From: Candidatus Westeberhardia cardiocondylae
Lineage (GTDB): Bacteria > Pseudomonadota > Gammaproteobacteria > Enterobacterales > Enterobacteriaceae
DNA length: 64,000 bases
Reading direction: 5' to 3'
Assembly (NCBI GenBank): GCA_024648765.1
Contig: JABYQC010000001.1
Span: 186,001 to 250,000, forward strand
Shown here piece after piece: positions 52,928-62,545 of this stretch (its first letter is position 1; each line of letters begins with the position of its first letter). The notes under the pieces are model-generated. The model did not search any database. It was not told the DNA's origin and saw only the letters and a program-made list of their open reading frames with translations. Made by a program: the position numbers and the translations under genes.

Positions 52928-52950
52928 TTTGCATTGTATAATAATGCAAA
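52928..52950. repeat. Inverted repeat, 8-base arms
   Basis: TTTGCATT (52928-52935) and AATGCAAA (52943-52950) are perfect inverted arms around a 7-base loop. No T-run follows, so it is not a standard terminator on either strand. Confidence 0.5.
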
Positions 52951-52977
52951 TAGTTGATTGTGTTTACAAACTAAAAA

Positions 52978-53021
52978 ATATATTGCAATTGTTTGATATA
53001 TTATAAATATTTGCAATATAT
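52978..53021. repeat. Inverted repeat, 11-base arms
   Basis: ATATATTGCAA (52978-52988) and TTGCAATATAT (53011-53021) are perfect inverted arms with a 22-base spacer. A further GCAATATAT copy is at 52914-52922. Arms this AT-rich can arise by chance more easily than in normal DNA. Confidence 0.5.
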
Positions 53022-53122
53022 GGATGGTGGTTATTGTGATAATATGTAATATTGGTAGTTATATATTATTATAGACATAGGGTATAAGATATTTTGTGGT
53101 AAATAAATATATTAAAATTTGA

Positions 53123-53149
53123 GTATTCCATGTTATGAACATGGAATAC
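53123..53149. repeat. Perfect hairpin, 12-base arms
   Basis: GTATTCCATGTT (53123-53134) and AACATGGAATAC (53138-53149) are perfect inverted arms around a 3-base loop (ATG). With four G:C pairs it is the most stable hairpin I found in any spacer here. It lies about 650 bases after mnmA and about 1 kb beyond the end of hinT. No long T-run flanks it. Confidence 0.65.
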
Positions 53150-54163
53150 GTATTTAATATAATATATGAAATTGTATATTTTATGTATATTGAAAATGAT
53201 ATATTTGTTTAATAATTTCATTGTATATAATATTTTTAATATATACATTATATTCAAATGTAAATTGTGTTGTATCATGATCATTAATGTTGTTATAGAA
53301 TAATTTATATTAATATTTTTGTTAATTTGTCTCATTTATGTAAAAAATACATAAATTGTACAGGAAATTTTTAATATTTACTATATCATGATACTTATAA
53401 AATACATATTATCAGAGAATTTTATTATGATAATATGTGTAATATAAGAATTTCCAACAAATTTTACAATATTGTCAATATAATTATTAAATACTATGAT
53501 ACATAGTATGTAGTGTGTTTTTTGTTGTTGTCTGATATGGAAATATTATAAGTTTGCAAATATATTGGATTTTTATTTTTTGTGTTTGAACAAAGATAAT
53601 TTAAGTTTTAAAATTTATATATAATTGAATATATTGATATATTGAAAATATTGTAATATTTTTACAAAATAAGCTATGTGTAGTTGTAATTTTTATGTAA
53701 TTATCGGAAATAACAAATTTTTAATAAATTTATTCAAATATATATAATAAAATTAATTTTATTTTTTATAGTCATACGAGATTGATATTTAATGTATTTA
53801 TTTAATATAATAAAAGCCATAATGAATAATTTTATTTAATTTTGATTACATAAATATATTAATGAATTTTTGGTATTAATGAAGAAGTATTAAAAATAAT
53901 AATTTAGATAAAAAATTTTTAGAATTGTAAATGTTATATAATGTTTATGAAAAAATATATTTGTGTAGAATAATATAAATAAATGTATTAAATAATGTAT
54001 TTGTGCAAAGTGTAAATATAATGTAACATGAGATTATTTTTGTGTGTATATGTATAGGAATTGTGTCAACTGCGAGTTATATACATATAATTTTCATACA
54101 TAAGTATAGTAAATTAATTTTTACATTAATTCGAATAAATTATACGATAAGATTTAATGTATT

Positions 54164-54511
54164 TTATATACAAAACAAACCAAGAGGTTTTCCACCTATA
54201 AGGTGCATATGGAGATGATAAATTTCTTGTCCACCATGTTTATTGCAATTTACTACTAATCGATATCCATCTTTGGCAATTTTTTTTTGTATGGCTATTT
54301 TTGCAGCAATTGTAAAAAATTTTCCCAACATAGGTTCATGGTTTCTATTGATGTCATTAACAGTAGGAATGATAATATTGGTAACAATAATAATATGTAC
54401 AGGAGCTTTTGGTTTTTTATCTTCAAACGCAGTAAATAAATCGTCTTGGTATATAATATTTGATGGAATTTTATGGCAAATAATTTTTCTAAAAGTATTT
54501 TTAATTTTCAT
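54164..54511 (-). CDS. hinT: HIT-family purine nucleoside phosphoramidase HinT
   Basis: Histidine-triad hydrolase of adenosine phosphoramidates and aminoacyl-adenylates. It is 115 aa against 119. The triad motif is H99-L-H101-M-H103 in YHLHMHLIGGKPLG, and YQDDLFTAF, IPTVNDI and DGYRLVVNCNKHGGQE are conserved. The C-terminus ends a few residues early. It is a lone minus-strand gene between two long noncoding regions. Confidence 0.95.
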   Translation of the reverse strand: MKIKNTFRKIICHKIPSNIIYQDDLFTAFEDKKPKAPVHIIIVTNIIIPTVNDINRNHEPMLGKFFTIAAKIAIQKKIAKDGYRLVVNCNKHGGQEIYHLHMHLIGGKPLGLFCI

Positions 54512-55125
54512 GTTTTTTAATGTGTCTAGAATGTATTATTTAAAATAAATTTATAAGGAAACATATTACTAAATATTCAATTTTTTGTAAAATATTTTAC
54601 TATATTTACTACAAATATGTATAAAGATTTTAGTTTTCATATTATATTTTATATAAATATATTCGTAATATGTGAATATTCAGAAATATAATGTATTACA
54701 TAGAATATTTGTGTTGTATGCATATTGATGTGTTTCTACATAAAATATACTAAAATATTTTGTATAATTTAAATGTTATTGGCAAAATTATTGTCATTGT
54801 ATTTATTATATAAATAAAAATATTTACGTATTACATTATGCAATATTATTGTATCATTTGTACACTATGTGTATTAAATATTATAGATTTTATTACATAT
54901 TTGGTAAGGATATTATTTATTATTTTTATAAATAATTTAATATATTAGTGTAAAATATTTAATTATATTAATAAAAAAATTTTTATTTTGTATATTTATA
55001 TAATTTCAAATTATTTTCTAAATAATATTGATTAATTATTTAATAGTAGGTAGAATATGAGAATTAGGTGTTCAGGGTTTGTATTGAATGGCTTTTCTGA
55101 TTTTTTTAATTTTTTTAAAATGTAA
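54512..55125. other. AT-rich spacer, hinT-tRNA-Ser
   Basis: A 614-base noncoding region upstream of hinT and downstream of tRNA-Ser, both on the minus strand. No ORF, RNA gene or clear promoter was recognised. Confidence 0.5.
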
Positions 55126-55209
55126 CGGAGAAGTAGAGATTCGAACTCTAGAACGTTTTTCGTTTCCGGTTTTCAAGACCGGTGCCTTCAACCACTCGGC
55201 CACTTCTCC
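55126..55209 (-). tRNA. serT: tRNA-Ser (anticodon TGA)
   Basis: On the minus strand the acceptor GGAGAAG pairs with CTTCTCC, the discriminator is G, and the anticodon stem CCGGT/ACCGG encloses CTTGAAA with TGA (complement of 55173-55175). The long variable arm is present. A37 makes it a MiaA/MiaB substrate. The position next to yccA matches E. coli serT. CCA is not encoded. Confidence 0.96.
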
Positions 55210-55387
55210 GAATACAATGAAAGTGGATTATAATATATATATTATATTTTGTAAAGAGTGTTAAATGGTATTTGTAATGAAGAATATTTGCAAAAGTAAA
55301 TAATAAAAAATTTTTTAATAATTTTTGATTTTGATTTTTCATTAAATAATTTTATAAATTTTAATTTTGTATTTTTGAGAGGAAAAC

Positions 55388-56035
55388 ATGGATCACTTTA
55401 TTTCAACATCTTCAAGAAGACAATCTTTATTAAATACTCATAAAGTATTACGTAACACTTATTTTTTATTATCATTAACTCTAATATTTTCCACATTAAC
55501 TGCTACTGCAAGTATGATATTTAATCTTCCAGCACCAGGAATAATTTTAATGTTATTTGGTTTTTATGGATTATTATTTTTGGTACATAAATTAGAAAAT
55601 AGCTCATCTGGAATTTTTGCAACATTTGCTTTGACTGGATTTATGGGATACACTTTAGGTCCATTATTAAATATGTTGTTGTCTATTGGGTCAGGGAAAA
55701 TTATTATATTAGCATTGGCTGGAACATCTTTAGTATTTTTGTCTTGTTCAATTTATGTATTAGCAACTAAAAAAGATATGTCTTTTTTATCTAGTATGAT
55801 GTTAGCTGGCTTTATTGTCATTACAGGAGCTATTATTGCTAATATATTTTTGCAAATTCCAGCTGTTTCGTTAACTATTAGCGTGATGTTTATTTTATTT
55901 TCTTCTTCTGCGATTTTATGGGAAACAAGTAATATTATTAATGGTGGTGAAACTAATTATATTCGTGCCACGGTGAGTTTGTATGTGTCGTTATATAATA
56001 TATTTGTTAGTTTTCTCAGTATTTTTCGTAGATAA
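55388..56035 (+). CDS. yccA: BAX-inhibitor-1 family membrane protein YccA, FtsH modulator
   Basis: Seven-helix inner-membrane protein, a substrate and modulator of FtsH that also protects SecY under jamming (known for E. coli). It is 215 aa against 219. STHKVLRNTYFLLSLTL-like sequence (NTHKVLRNTYFLLSLTL) and the C-terminal GGETNYIRATVSLYVSLYNI are nearly identical to E. coli. GAGG lies about 7 bases before the ATG. Its retention with FtsH and HflKC suggests membrane quality control still matters. Confidence 0.95.
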   Translation: MDHFISTSSRRQSLLNTHKVLRNTYFLLSLTLIFSTLTATASMIFNLPAPGIILMLFGFYGLLFLVHKLENSSSGIFATFALTGFMGYTLGPLLNMLLSIGSGKIIILALAGTSLVFLSCSIYVLATKKDMSFLSSMMLAGFIVITGAIIANIFLQIPAVSLTISVMFILFSSSAILWETSNIINGGETNYIRATVSLYVSLYNIFVSFLSIFRR

Positions 56036-56272
56036 ACAAAATAATTTATTGAATATTGTGATATTTAAAAATTTTTATTAAATCAAATATAATGTAAGGA
56101 AAAGAGAAGAATGCAATATAATACAAATTTTGTAAAAGATAACAAAGTTTTATGTATTATTTAAATCTAATTCTCTTTTTCTTCATTGTCTATATTTTAG
56201 ACTGTTGTATATAGGTAATGTGCGTATATTTTGTTTTTATATAGGTATTTAAAAATTTGTTTGTATTTGCGT

Positions 56273-56599
56273 ATGATATTAAATATTAAAAATATTTCTA
56301 TTGATTCTTATGGATATCTTCTTAACTCAAAGGATTGGAATAGAGATATAGCAAAAGAGATTGCGTATTGTGAAGGTATTACTTTAAGTAGAGAACATTG
56401 GCAAATAATTTATTTTCTTCGTTTTTTTTATTTAGAACATAATATGGTTCCTGGTGTTCGTATCATTGTAGAAAATATAAAGAAAAAATATGGAAAAAAC
56501 AAAGGAAATAGTTGTTATTTATTTTATTTATTTCCCAAAGGTCCTATTAAACAAGCAACAAAAATTGCTGGATTACCAAGGCAAATGAGATGTTTGTAA
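56273..56599 (+). CDS. tusE: Sulfur relay protein TusE
   Basis: Final carrier of the Tus relay, handing persulfide to MnmA for tRNA thiolation. From ATG 56273 it is 108 aa against 109. The conserved regions are SREHWQIIYFLRFFYLEHN and FPKGPIKQATKIAGLP. The essential penultimate cysteine is C107 (RCL; E. coli KCI). TusBCD and TusA are not in this window. In E. coli it is also close to hspQ and yccA. Confidence 0.95.
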   Translation: MILNIKNISIDSYGYLLNSKDWNRDIAKEIAYCEGITLSREHWQIIYFLRFFYLEHNMVPGVRIIVENIKKKYGKNKGNSCYLFYLFPKGPIKQATKIAGLPRQMRCL

Positions 56600-56759
56600 A
56601 AGTATATTTTTTATGAAAAAGTAAATATTGTTTTGATCAAATATTATATTTTATAATAAATACAATAATGTTTATTAATAAATGTATTAATTGCAATGTT
56701 AATGAAATTTTATAGTATTAAATTTTACAAAATTTTACGTGTATAATTTACGAGATATT

Positions 56760-57077
56760 ATGATTATCAGTAAATTTGATATAGGTCAACAGATAAGACA
56801 TAAACTTTTTGGATATCTAGGGGTGATTATTGATGTGGATCCTGAATATTCATTAGATAAACCTGCATTAGATGAAATTGCAATTGATGATAGTTTACGA
56901 AAATCACCTTGGTATCATGTAATTATGGAAGATGAGGAAGGAAAACCTATACATACTTATTTAGCGGAAGTGCAAATAGGATATGAAAACATCCTTATTC
57001 ATCCAGAGCAACCAACTTTAGATGAACTTTCAAAATCTATTCGATTACAATTACAAACTCCTAGGTTAAGAAATTGA
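56760..57077 (+). CDS. hspQ: Heat shock protein HspQ
   Basis: Small hemimethylated-DNA-binding/YccV-like protein; in E. coli it promotes degradation of unstable DnaA and acts as a Lon specificity enhancer in relatives. From ATG 56760 it is 105 aa, the E. coli length. The conserved sequence includes [40 protein letters not shown] and the end QTPRLRN. Lon is also in this window. Confidence 0.95.
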   Translation: MIISKFDIGQQIRHKLFGYLGVIIDVDPEYSLDKPALDEIAIDDSLRKSPWYHVIMEDEEGKPIHTYLAEVQIGYENILIHPEQPTLDELSKSIRLQLQTPRLRN

Positions 57078-57252
57078 TTGAATTTTTTAATAATTTTGTG
57101 ATTTTTTATAAAATTATTTATAGTATGTAAAAATTATTATATATTTAAATTTTGTATCTTTATCTATATTGTAGAAATTAAAACTTATATGTAACAATAT
57201 GGGTTTTCAATATATATTTTAACAAAGAATGTAAAAATTTGCTAAATAGTAT

Positions 57253-59049
57253 TTATTTATTTAATTTTTCCAGAAAGTTTTTTATATTTATATACATTAT
57301 GCAAAGATGTAAAATATGTGATAACTTATTCCATATTTTGTTGATAATATTCCAGGAAAAAATGTTTTTTATATTATTTTTTGTGAAATTATTAATATAG
57401 ATATCGATTTTATCGATTAAATATGAGAAAAATTTTTTCCTAGTAGATATTTTTTTTTTGCATGTTTTAGTTGTTTTTGTCTTTGTATGGATATATTTAT
57501 GTTTTTTTTCTAATATTGTTGTGGTTATATTATGTGATTTAGTTAAAAAATTATTTGCAGAAGAAATTTCTTTTTTTCTTTTTATACGATATATGAAATA
57601 TTGAGGTATTTGTATGTGATGATTTGATATAATGATGGTTTTTACTTTTTTTTGATGTCTTTTCTGTATTTGGTTAATTTCATTTTTTTTTTCATGTAAT
57701 AAATAATATGCAATAGTATTTGGGACATTTACATAAATAGCGTATGTATTTTTTTTTAATATTTTTTCTTCAATAATTCTTAAAATAGATACAGAGAATG
57801 ATTTATAGTTTCGTATTGTTCCTGTTCCTCGGCAAGTAGGACACGTATAGTTTTTTAATTCTTCTAAAGATGTACCTATTCTTTGTCTAGATAATTCTAA
57901 TAAACCAAAATCCGATATTTTTCCAATACGAATACGAGCGCGATCTTGACGTGTAGCTTTTTTGAAGCAATTTTCTACTTCTCTTTGGTGTTCTATTGGA
58001 GACATATCAATGAAGTCAATAACAATGAGTCCACTTAAATCACGTATTCTTATTTGTCTCGCTATTTCGTTAGCTGCTTCTAAATTTGTTTTAAATGCTG
58101 TTTCTTCTATATCTATTCCTTTAGTTGATTTTGCAGAATTAATATCAATTGCTGTTAATGCTTCGGTTGTATCAATTACAATAGAACTCCCAGAGGGAAG
58201 AGTAATTTTTCTTTGAAAAGCAGATTCTATTTGTGATTCTATTTGATAATAACTAAACAATGGAATATTTTTATTATAAAATTTAATTTTATCGATAAAA
58301 TCACATCTTCCCAATAGAGTAATATATTTTTTTGCTAAATTTAATGTTTGTATGTTGTCAATAAGTATTTCAGAAATATCTGAATGTAAATTATCTCGAA
58401 ATATTCGGATAATAATATTGCTTTCTTGATGGATTAAGAATGGTGCTTTGCATTTTTCAGAAATTTTTTTGATTATTTGCCAATGTTTTAATTGAAATGA
58501 TAAATCAGATTGTAAGATTTCAATAGATTTTCCTAATCCAGCAGTGCGGATAATTATGCTCATTCCTTGTGGAAGGTGTAAAGAAGATAGAATTTCTTTT
58601 AATTCGACACGTTTGTTTTTTTCAATTTTTCTAGAAATTCCTCCAGAATTTGGATTATTTGGTAGCAATACTAAATAAATTCCTGCTAAACTAATGAAGG
58701 TTGTTAATGCTGCACCTTTATTTCCTTTTTCTTCTTTGGATACTTGTACAATAATTTCTTGTCCTTTATATAATATATCTTGAATTTTTTTTTTATTATA
58801 TACAGAATATTGGTAAGGAAAATATTCTTGAGAAATTTCTTTAAATGGCAAAAATCCGTGTTTTTCAACACCATAATCTACGAAAATTGCTTCAAGACTT
58901 GGTTCTATATGTGAAATTTTTCCTTTATAAATATTAGATTTTTTTTGTTTATATTTTGAATATTCTATAATGAAATCATATAATATTTTCTTCTCTATAA
59001 AGGCTACTCGTAATTCTTTGGAAGTTGTGTTGATAAGTATTTTTTTCAT
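57253..59049 (-). CDS. rne: Ribonuclease E, catalytic half with short C-terminus
   Basis: Endonuclease for mRNA decay and rRNA/tRNA processing. It is 598 aa against 1061 in E. coli. The catalytic half is complete: S1 domain (KANIYKGKI-like SNIYKGKISHIEPSLEA), 5' sensor, DNase-I-like site with D302 and D345, and zinc-link cysteines C403 and C406 (TCPTC). After about 500 the sequence is Lys/Thr/Ile-rich. It ends soon after where the membrane-binding helix lies in E. coli. The scaffold for RhlB, enolase and PNPase is gone. It is divergent from rluC, as in E. coli. Confidence 0.96.
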   Translation of the reverse strand: MKKILINTTSKELRVAFIEKKILYDFIIEYSKYKQKKSNIYKGKISHIEPSLEAIFVDYGVEKHGFLPFKEISQEYFPYQYSVYNKKKIQDILYKGQEIIVQVSKEEKGNKGAALTTFISLAGIYLVLLPNNPNSGGISRKIEKNKRVELKEILSSLHLPQGMSIIIRTAGLGKSIEILQSDLSFQLKHWQIIKKISEKCKAPFLIHQESNIIIRIFRDNLHSDISEILIDNIQTLNLAKKYITLLGRCDFIDKIKFYNKNIPLFSYYQIESQIESAFQRKITLPSGSSIVIDTTEALTAIDINSAKSTKGIDIEETAFKTNLEAANEIARQIRIRDLSGLIVIDFIDMSPIEHQREVENCFKKATRQDRARIRIGKISDFGLLELSRQRIGTSLEELKNYTCPTCRGTGTIRNYKSFSVSILRIIEEKILKKNTYAIYVNVPNTIAYYLLHEKKNEINQIQKRHQKKVKTIIISNHHIQIPQYFIYRIKRKKEISSANNFLTKSHNITTTILEKKHKYIHTKTKTTKTCKKKISTRKKFFSYLIDKIDIYINNFTKNNIKNIFSWNIINKIWNKLSHILHLCIMYINIKNFLEKLNK

Positions 59050-59968
59050 TATATAATTTATTATGTTTCTCGTGATTTAATTATTAAGAATAAAATTGCA
59101 ATGAATCTATATAATATATTTATAGAATAAATATTAGATATAACATTGAAATTTTATTTTAACATTTGCAAGGTAAATTATATGTCAATATAGGTGAAAA
59201 TATTCATATGTATTTAAGAATTATGCATGTAAATATTGTGAAAAATTTGAATTTATTTTATTATATTATTTAAAATTATAAATATATATATATGGAATTA
59301 CCATAAATATATGATGTATTTTACAAATATAGTTGTTATTAACTGTATTCTATTGTGTGTGTTTATTATATTTTATAAGTTTGATAAATAGAATGTATTG
59401 ATATAAATCATCAAATTTTTTTTAAATTTTGTATAAATAATTTTTTATAATTTTATATTAATATTGATTATAAAATTATTTATATTTTTATTTTGTAGTA
59501 TGTATATGATAATATGTATACAATAAATAAAAAATTTATATAAATATTATGAATACAGAAAATAATATTGTAATTTATTTAGTAAAATATGTAGATTGAT
59601 TTTATGAAATTTTTTATATTTGTTAGAATATTATAATTTGAAATGTTTTATAAATTTTATTTGATATAAAAATAATTATTTGTAGAGTGATTTGAGTATA
59701 TTTGGTGTTTATATATTATGTTGTTATATTTGTGTGAATTTTTAGAGTTATTTATAAATTATATAAATGTATTATATTATGAAGTTTTTTATTTTTAATG
59801 TTTATAAACGTTATTTCTGTTTAATAAATGCATTATAGTTAATATATTTAGTAAATATTTTAAGTTTTTGAAAAATTTTATATAATTATTATAATAATAT
59901 ATATAAATATAGTATGTATTGTATATTTTATTTTTTATGAACAAAATGATTGATGCTTAATATATTTT
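59050..59968. other. AT-rich spacer, rne/rluC divergent region
   Basis: A 919-base region between divergent rne and rluC; E. coli has a long regulatory 5' UTR of rne here. In 59101-59400 I counted G34, C12, A120, T134. I cannot identify the E. coli rne leader hairpins by eye. Confidence 0.5.
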
Positions 59969-60934
59969 ATGGATATTAAACGTGTGAAAGTACATTTTAT
60001 AGTTATTTCTTCACATCAATTTAATCAGCGTGTTGATAATTTTTTAATAAATTATTTAAAAGGAATACCAAAAAGCAAGATATATCATATTATTCGTAAT
60101 GGAGAAGTACGGATAAATAAGAAAAGAATTAAATGTCAATATAAATTAAAAATTAATGATATACTTCGTATTCCTCCTTTACATATGTACAAAATGGTAC
60201 AAAAAAAACCAATTAAGTGTATTGCGTTGCATAAATATATTATATACGAAGATGATTCTTTAATGATTATTAATAAGCCAACTGGAATAGCTGTGCATGG
60301 GGGGTATAATTGGCAATATGGAGGTATAATAGAAATGTTGAAAATGTATTATAAAAATATTCATTTTTTAGAATTAGTACATCGTTTGGATAAAGATACT
60401 TCTGGGATTTTATTGATAGCTAAAAAAAATTCTATGTTGCGTGCATTACATGAATTATTACGTAATAGAAAAATTAAAAAAAATTATTTAGCGTTAGTTT
60501 CTGGTGTTTGGTCATCCAAAATTACTGAAATTGCAGTACCGTTGTATAAATTTTTTTCTATAAAAAAAAAATGTATAATGCAAGTTAATAAAAAATATGG
60601 AAAATTGTCTAAAACTATTTTTAAAGTTCAGGAGAGATTTGCAAAAATTGCTACATTGATGCAAGCGATTCCTATTACTGGCAGAACTCATCAAATAAGA
60701 ATACATACGCAATACGCTGGGCATCCTATTGCATGTGATGATCGTTATGGTGACAAAAATTTTGATTTACAAATGAAATATTTTGGTGTTAATAGATTAT
60801 TTCTGCATGCATTTTCTATATCTTTTAAATATCCAAATACAGAAAAAATTTTATCTATTCAAGCTCCTTTAGATAAAACATTATTGCAATGTTTACAAAA
60901 ATTACGTGTCGTTTGTTCTACTTATAAAGTATAA
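59969..60934 (+). CDS. rluC: 23S rRNA pseudouridine synthase RluC
   Basis: Makes pseudouridines 955, 2504 and 2580 in E. coli 23S rRNA. It is 321 aa against 319. An N-terminal S4 domain (RVDNFLINYLKGIPKSKIYH) is followed by the RluA-type catalytic domain. The catalytic Asp is in LVHRLDKDTSG. TGRTHQIRIHTQYAGHPIA and DRYGDKNFD are conserved. It is the first gene of the rightward block leading to rpmF and the fab genes. Confidence 0.96.
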   Translation: MDIKRVKVHFIVISSHQFNQRVDNFLINYLKGIPKSKIYHIIRNGEVRINKKRIKCQYKLKINDILRIPPLHMYKMVQKKPIKCIALHKYIIYEDDSLMIINKPTGIAVHGGYNWQYGGIIEMLKMYYKNIHFLELVHRLDKDTSGILLIAKKNSMLRALHELLRNRKIKKNYLALVSGVWSSKITEIAVPLYKFFSIKKKCIMQVNKKYGKLSKTIFKVQERFAKIATLMQAIPITGRTHQIRIHTQYAGHPIACDDRYGDKNFDLQMKYFGVNRLFLHAFSISFKYPNTEKILSIQAPLDKTLLQCLQKLRVVCSTYKV

Positions 60935-61479
60935 ATAATATTTAGAAATATTAATATCATATATACAATATATGTTGCAAATTAATAATTTGTTCTATAT
61001 ATTATAGTTCGTGAGAATTAATTTTTTGTTTTAGTATAGCATGTAATGCATGTGTTTAATATATATATAGTATTTGCAATAATTTTTATTATGATTTTTT
61101 GAAAGATGTATTAAATCTGTATATATATATATTTGATGTTAATTAATTTATAAAACATACTTATAAAGTAATTTGTATTGTAAATAATTTTGTGTGATAT
61201 TTTATTAATTTTTTATAATAAATGGGTATCATATAAAATTTTATATTAATACATAATTTTTTATATTTTTAAAGGGGTATTGTGTTTATATAAAAATATG
61301 ATGTTAAATTTTATAAAGTAAAAGTATTATATTTATATTTACGCAATATTTTCAATATAATATTACTTGTTAAAATTTGTACTGTTAAGAATTAAGAATA
61401 GTTTTAAAAAAATTGCAAGTTTTTCAATATAATAGTAAAATTATTAAATTTTTTTTATAATATAATTGGGTAAACATGT
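60935..61479. other. AT-rich spacer, rluC-rpmF
   Basis: A 545-base spacer where E. coli has yceF and yceD. No remnant of either is readable and no open frame is convincing. Confidence 0.5.
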
Positions 61480-61659
61480 ATGGCTGTTCAAAAAAGTAAA
61501 GTTACTCGTTCCAGAAGAGGTATGCGGAGATCACATAACAAAATAATATTTCCAACATTGTCAGTTGATAAAAAATCAGGAGAAATGCATTTGCGACATC
61601 ATGCTACTTTGAATGGATTTTATCGGGGTAAAAAAGTAATATTGATAAGAAAAGTATAA
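61480..61659 (+). CDS. rpmF: 50S ribosomal protein L32
   Basis: A 59-aa small ribosomal protein. [20 protein letters not shown] matches E. coli [20 protein letters not shown], followed by [17 protein letters not shown] and GFYRGKKVI. In E. coli it heads the rpmF-plsX-fabH-fabD-fabG operon; here plsX and fabH are missing and fabD follows after 886 bases. Confidence 0.95.
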   Translation: MAVQKSKVTRSRRGMRRSHNKIIFPTLSVDKKSGEMHLRHHATLNGFYRGKKVILIRKV

Positions 61660-62545
61660 TATGAGAATTTTTTATTAAGAGATATTTTGGTATCATATAA
61701 TATTATATACAATAAGATTATTTTCAGAAACAATGGAGTTGTTGTATTGTATGTTTTCTTTTTTATAATTTATATTTATCAATATAGTTTTCACATAGTA
61801 TTTTCAAAAAAAGTATTATGTAGCAGTGTATGTGTTGGTTTGTATGTATATATTACAATGATATTTGTTAATAGATTAATTAGTACTTGCATAAAGTATA
61901 TATTTAAAATATAAATATTGATTATAATTATCATAACAAAATGTTTGTATATTTTTTGTATAAAATTATTTATTATGTGCAATAATTATTGGAATAGCAC
62001 TTTTACGTATAGTTTGTGTGCATTTGTATAGTGTAATCAAAATAATATAAATGTATAATATACAAATGTTTTATATGCATGTTTTATATTATAGATAACA
62101 TTATAATATCAGGAATTATACAAATATTATTTAAATTTTTTTTACATGATGTTAGTAAATATATTTGTTATGTATGTGCATACAATAAGATTTTGTATAC
62201 AACATTTAATAAAATATTGTAAATATATCATTTTATTTTATCTGTAATATTAAAATAAAATTTTTAAAGTGATAATTTTAATTTTTCTATATATTTAATA
62301 TATATATATATGATATAAGAAAATAAAATATATTATACTTACATAAAGTAATTAAATAAAAATTATAATATTTATAAAAAATTTTTTATGAAAACATACA
62401 AAATATTGTGTTAACATATGCATAATTTTATTTTCAATAAATGGTATCTTTACACAAGTAGTATAAAATAATAATTAATAGTATGTTTTTAATGAAATAT
62501 GAGTATACTATGCAATTTGCACATCAAGATATATAGGAGGTTGTC
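61660..62545. other. AT-rich spacer at the plsX-fabH position
   Basis: An 886-base gap where E. coli has plsX and fabH (about 2 kb together). No motif of either gene is readable. Two low-complexity frames (61687-61914 plus, 61791-61982 minus) overlap on opposite strands and are rejected. Confidence 0.6.

Larger units (their letters stand above)
52478..54163. other. Largest noncoding region of the window (1.7 kb)
   Basis: This 1,686-base region between mnmA and hinT has no credible gene. In 53401-53700 I counted 53 G+C. It contains three inverted repeats within 225 bases (listed separately). An 88-codon minus-strand frame at 53069-53335 is Asn/Ile/Tyr-rich low-complexity sequence and I reject it. 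The E. coli neighbours hflD and purB would fit in the space but cannot be read. Confidence 0.6.

Noticed and set aside
53069-53335. 88-codon minus-strand frame in the mnmA-hinT spacer
   Set aside because: Its product is Asn/Ile/Tyr-rich low complexity with no motif, it runs across the 12-base hairpin, and no ribosome binding site precedes it.
61687-61982. Small frames on both strands after rpmF
   Set aside because: Low-complexity, overlapping on opposite strands, and not related to plsX or fabH.
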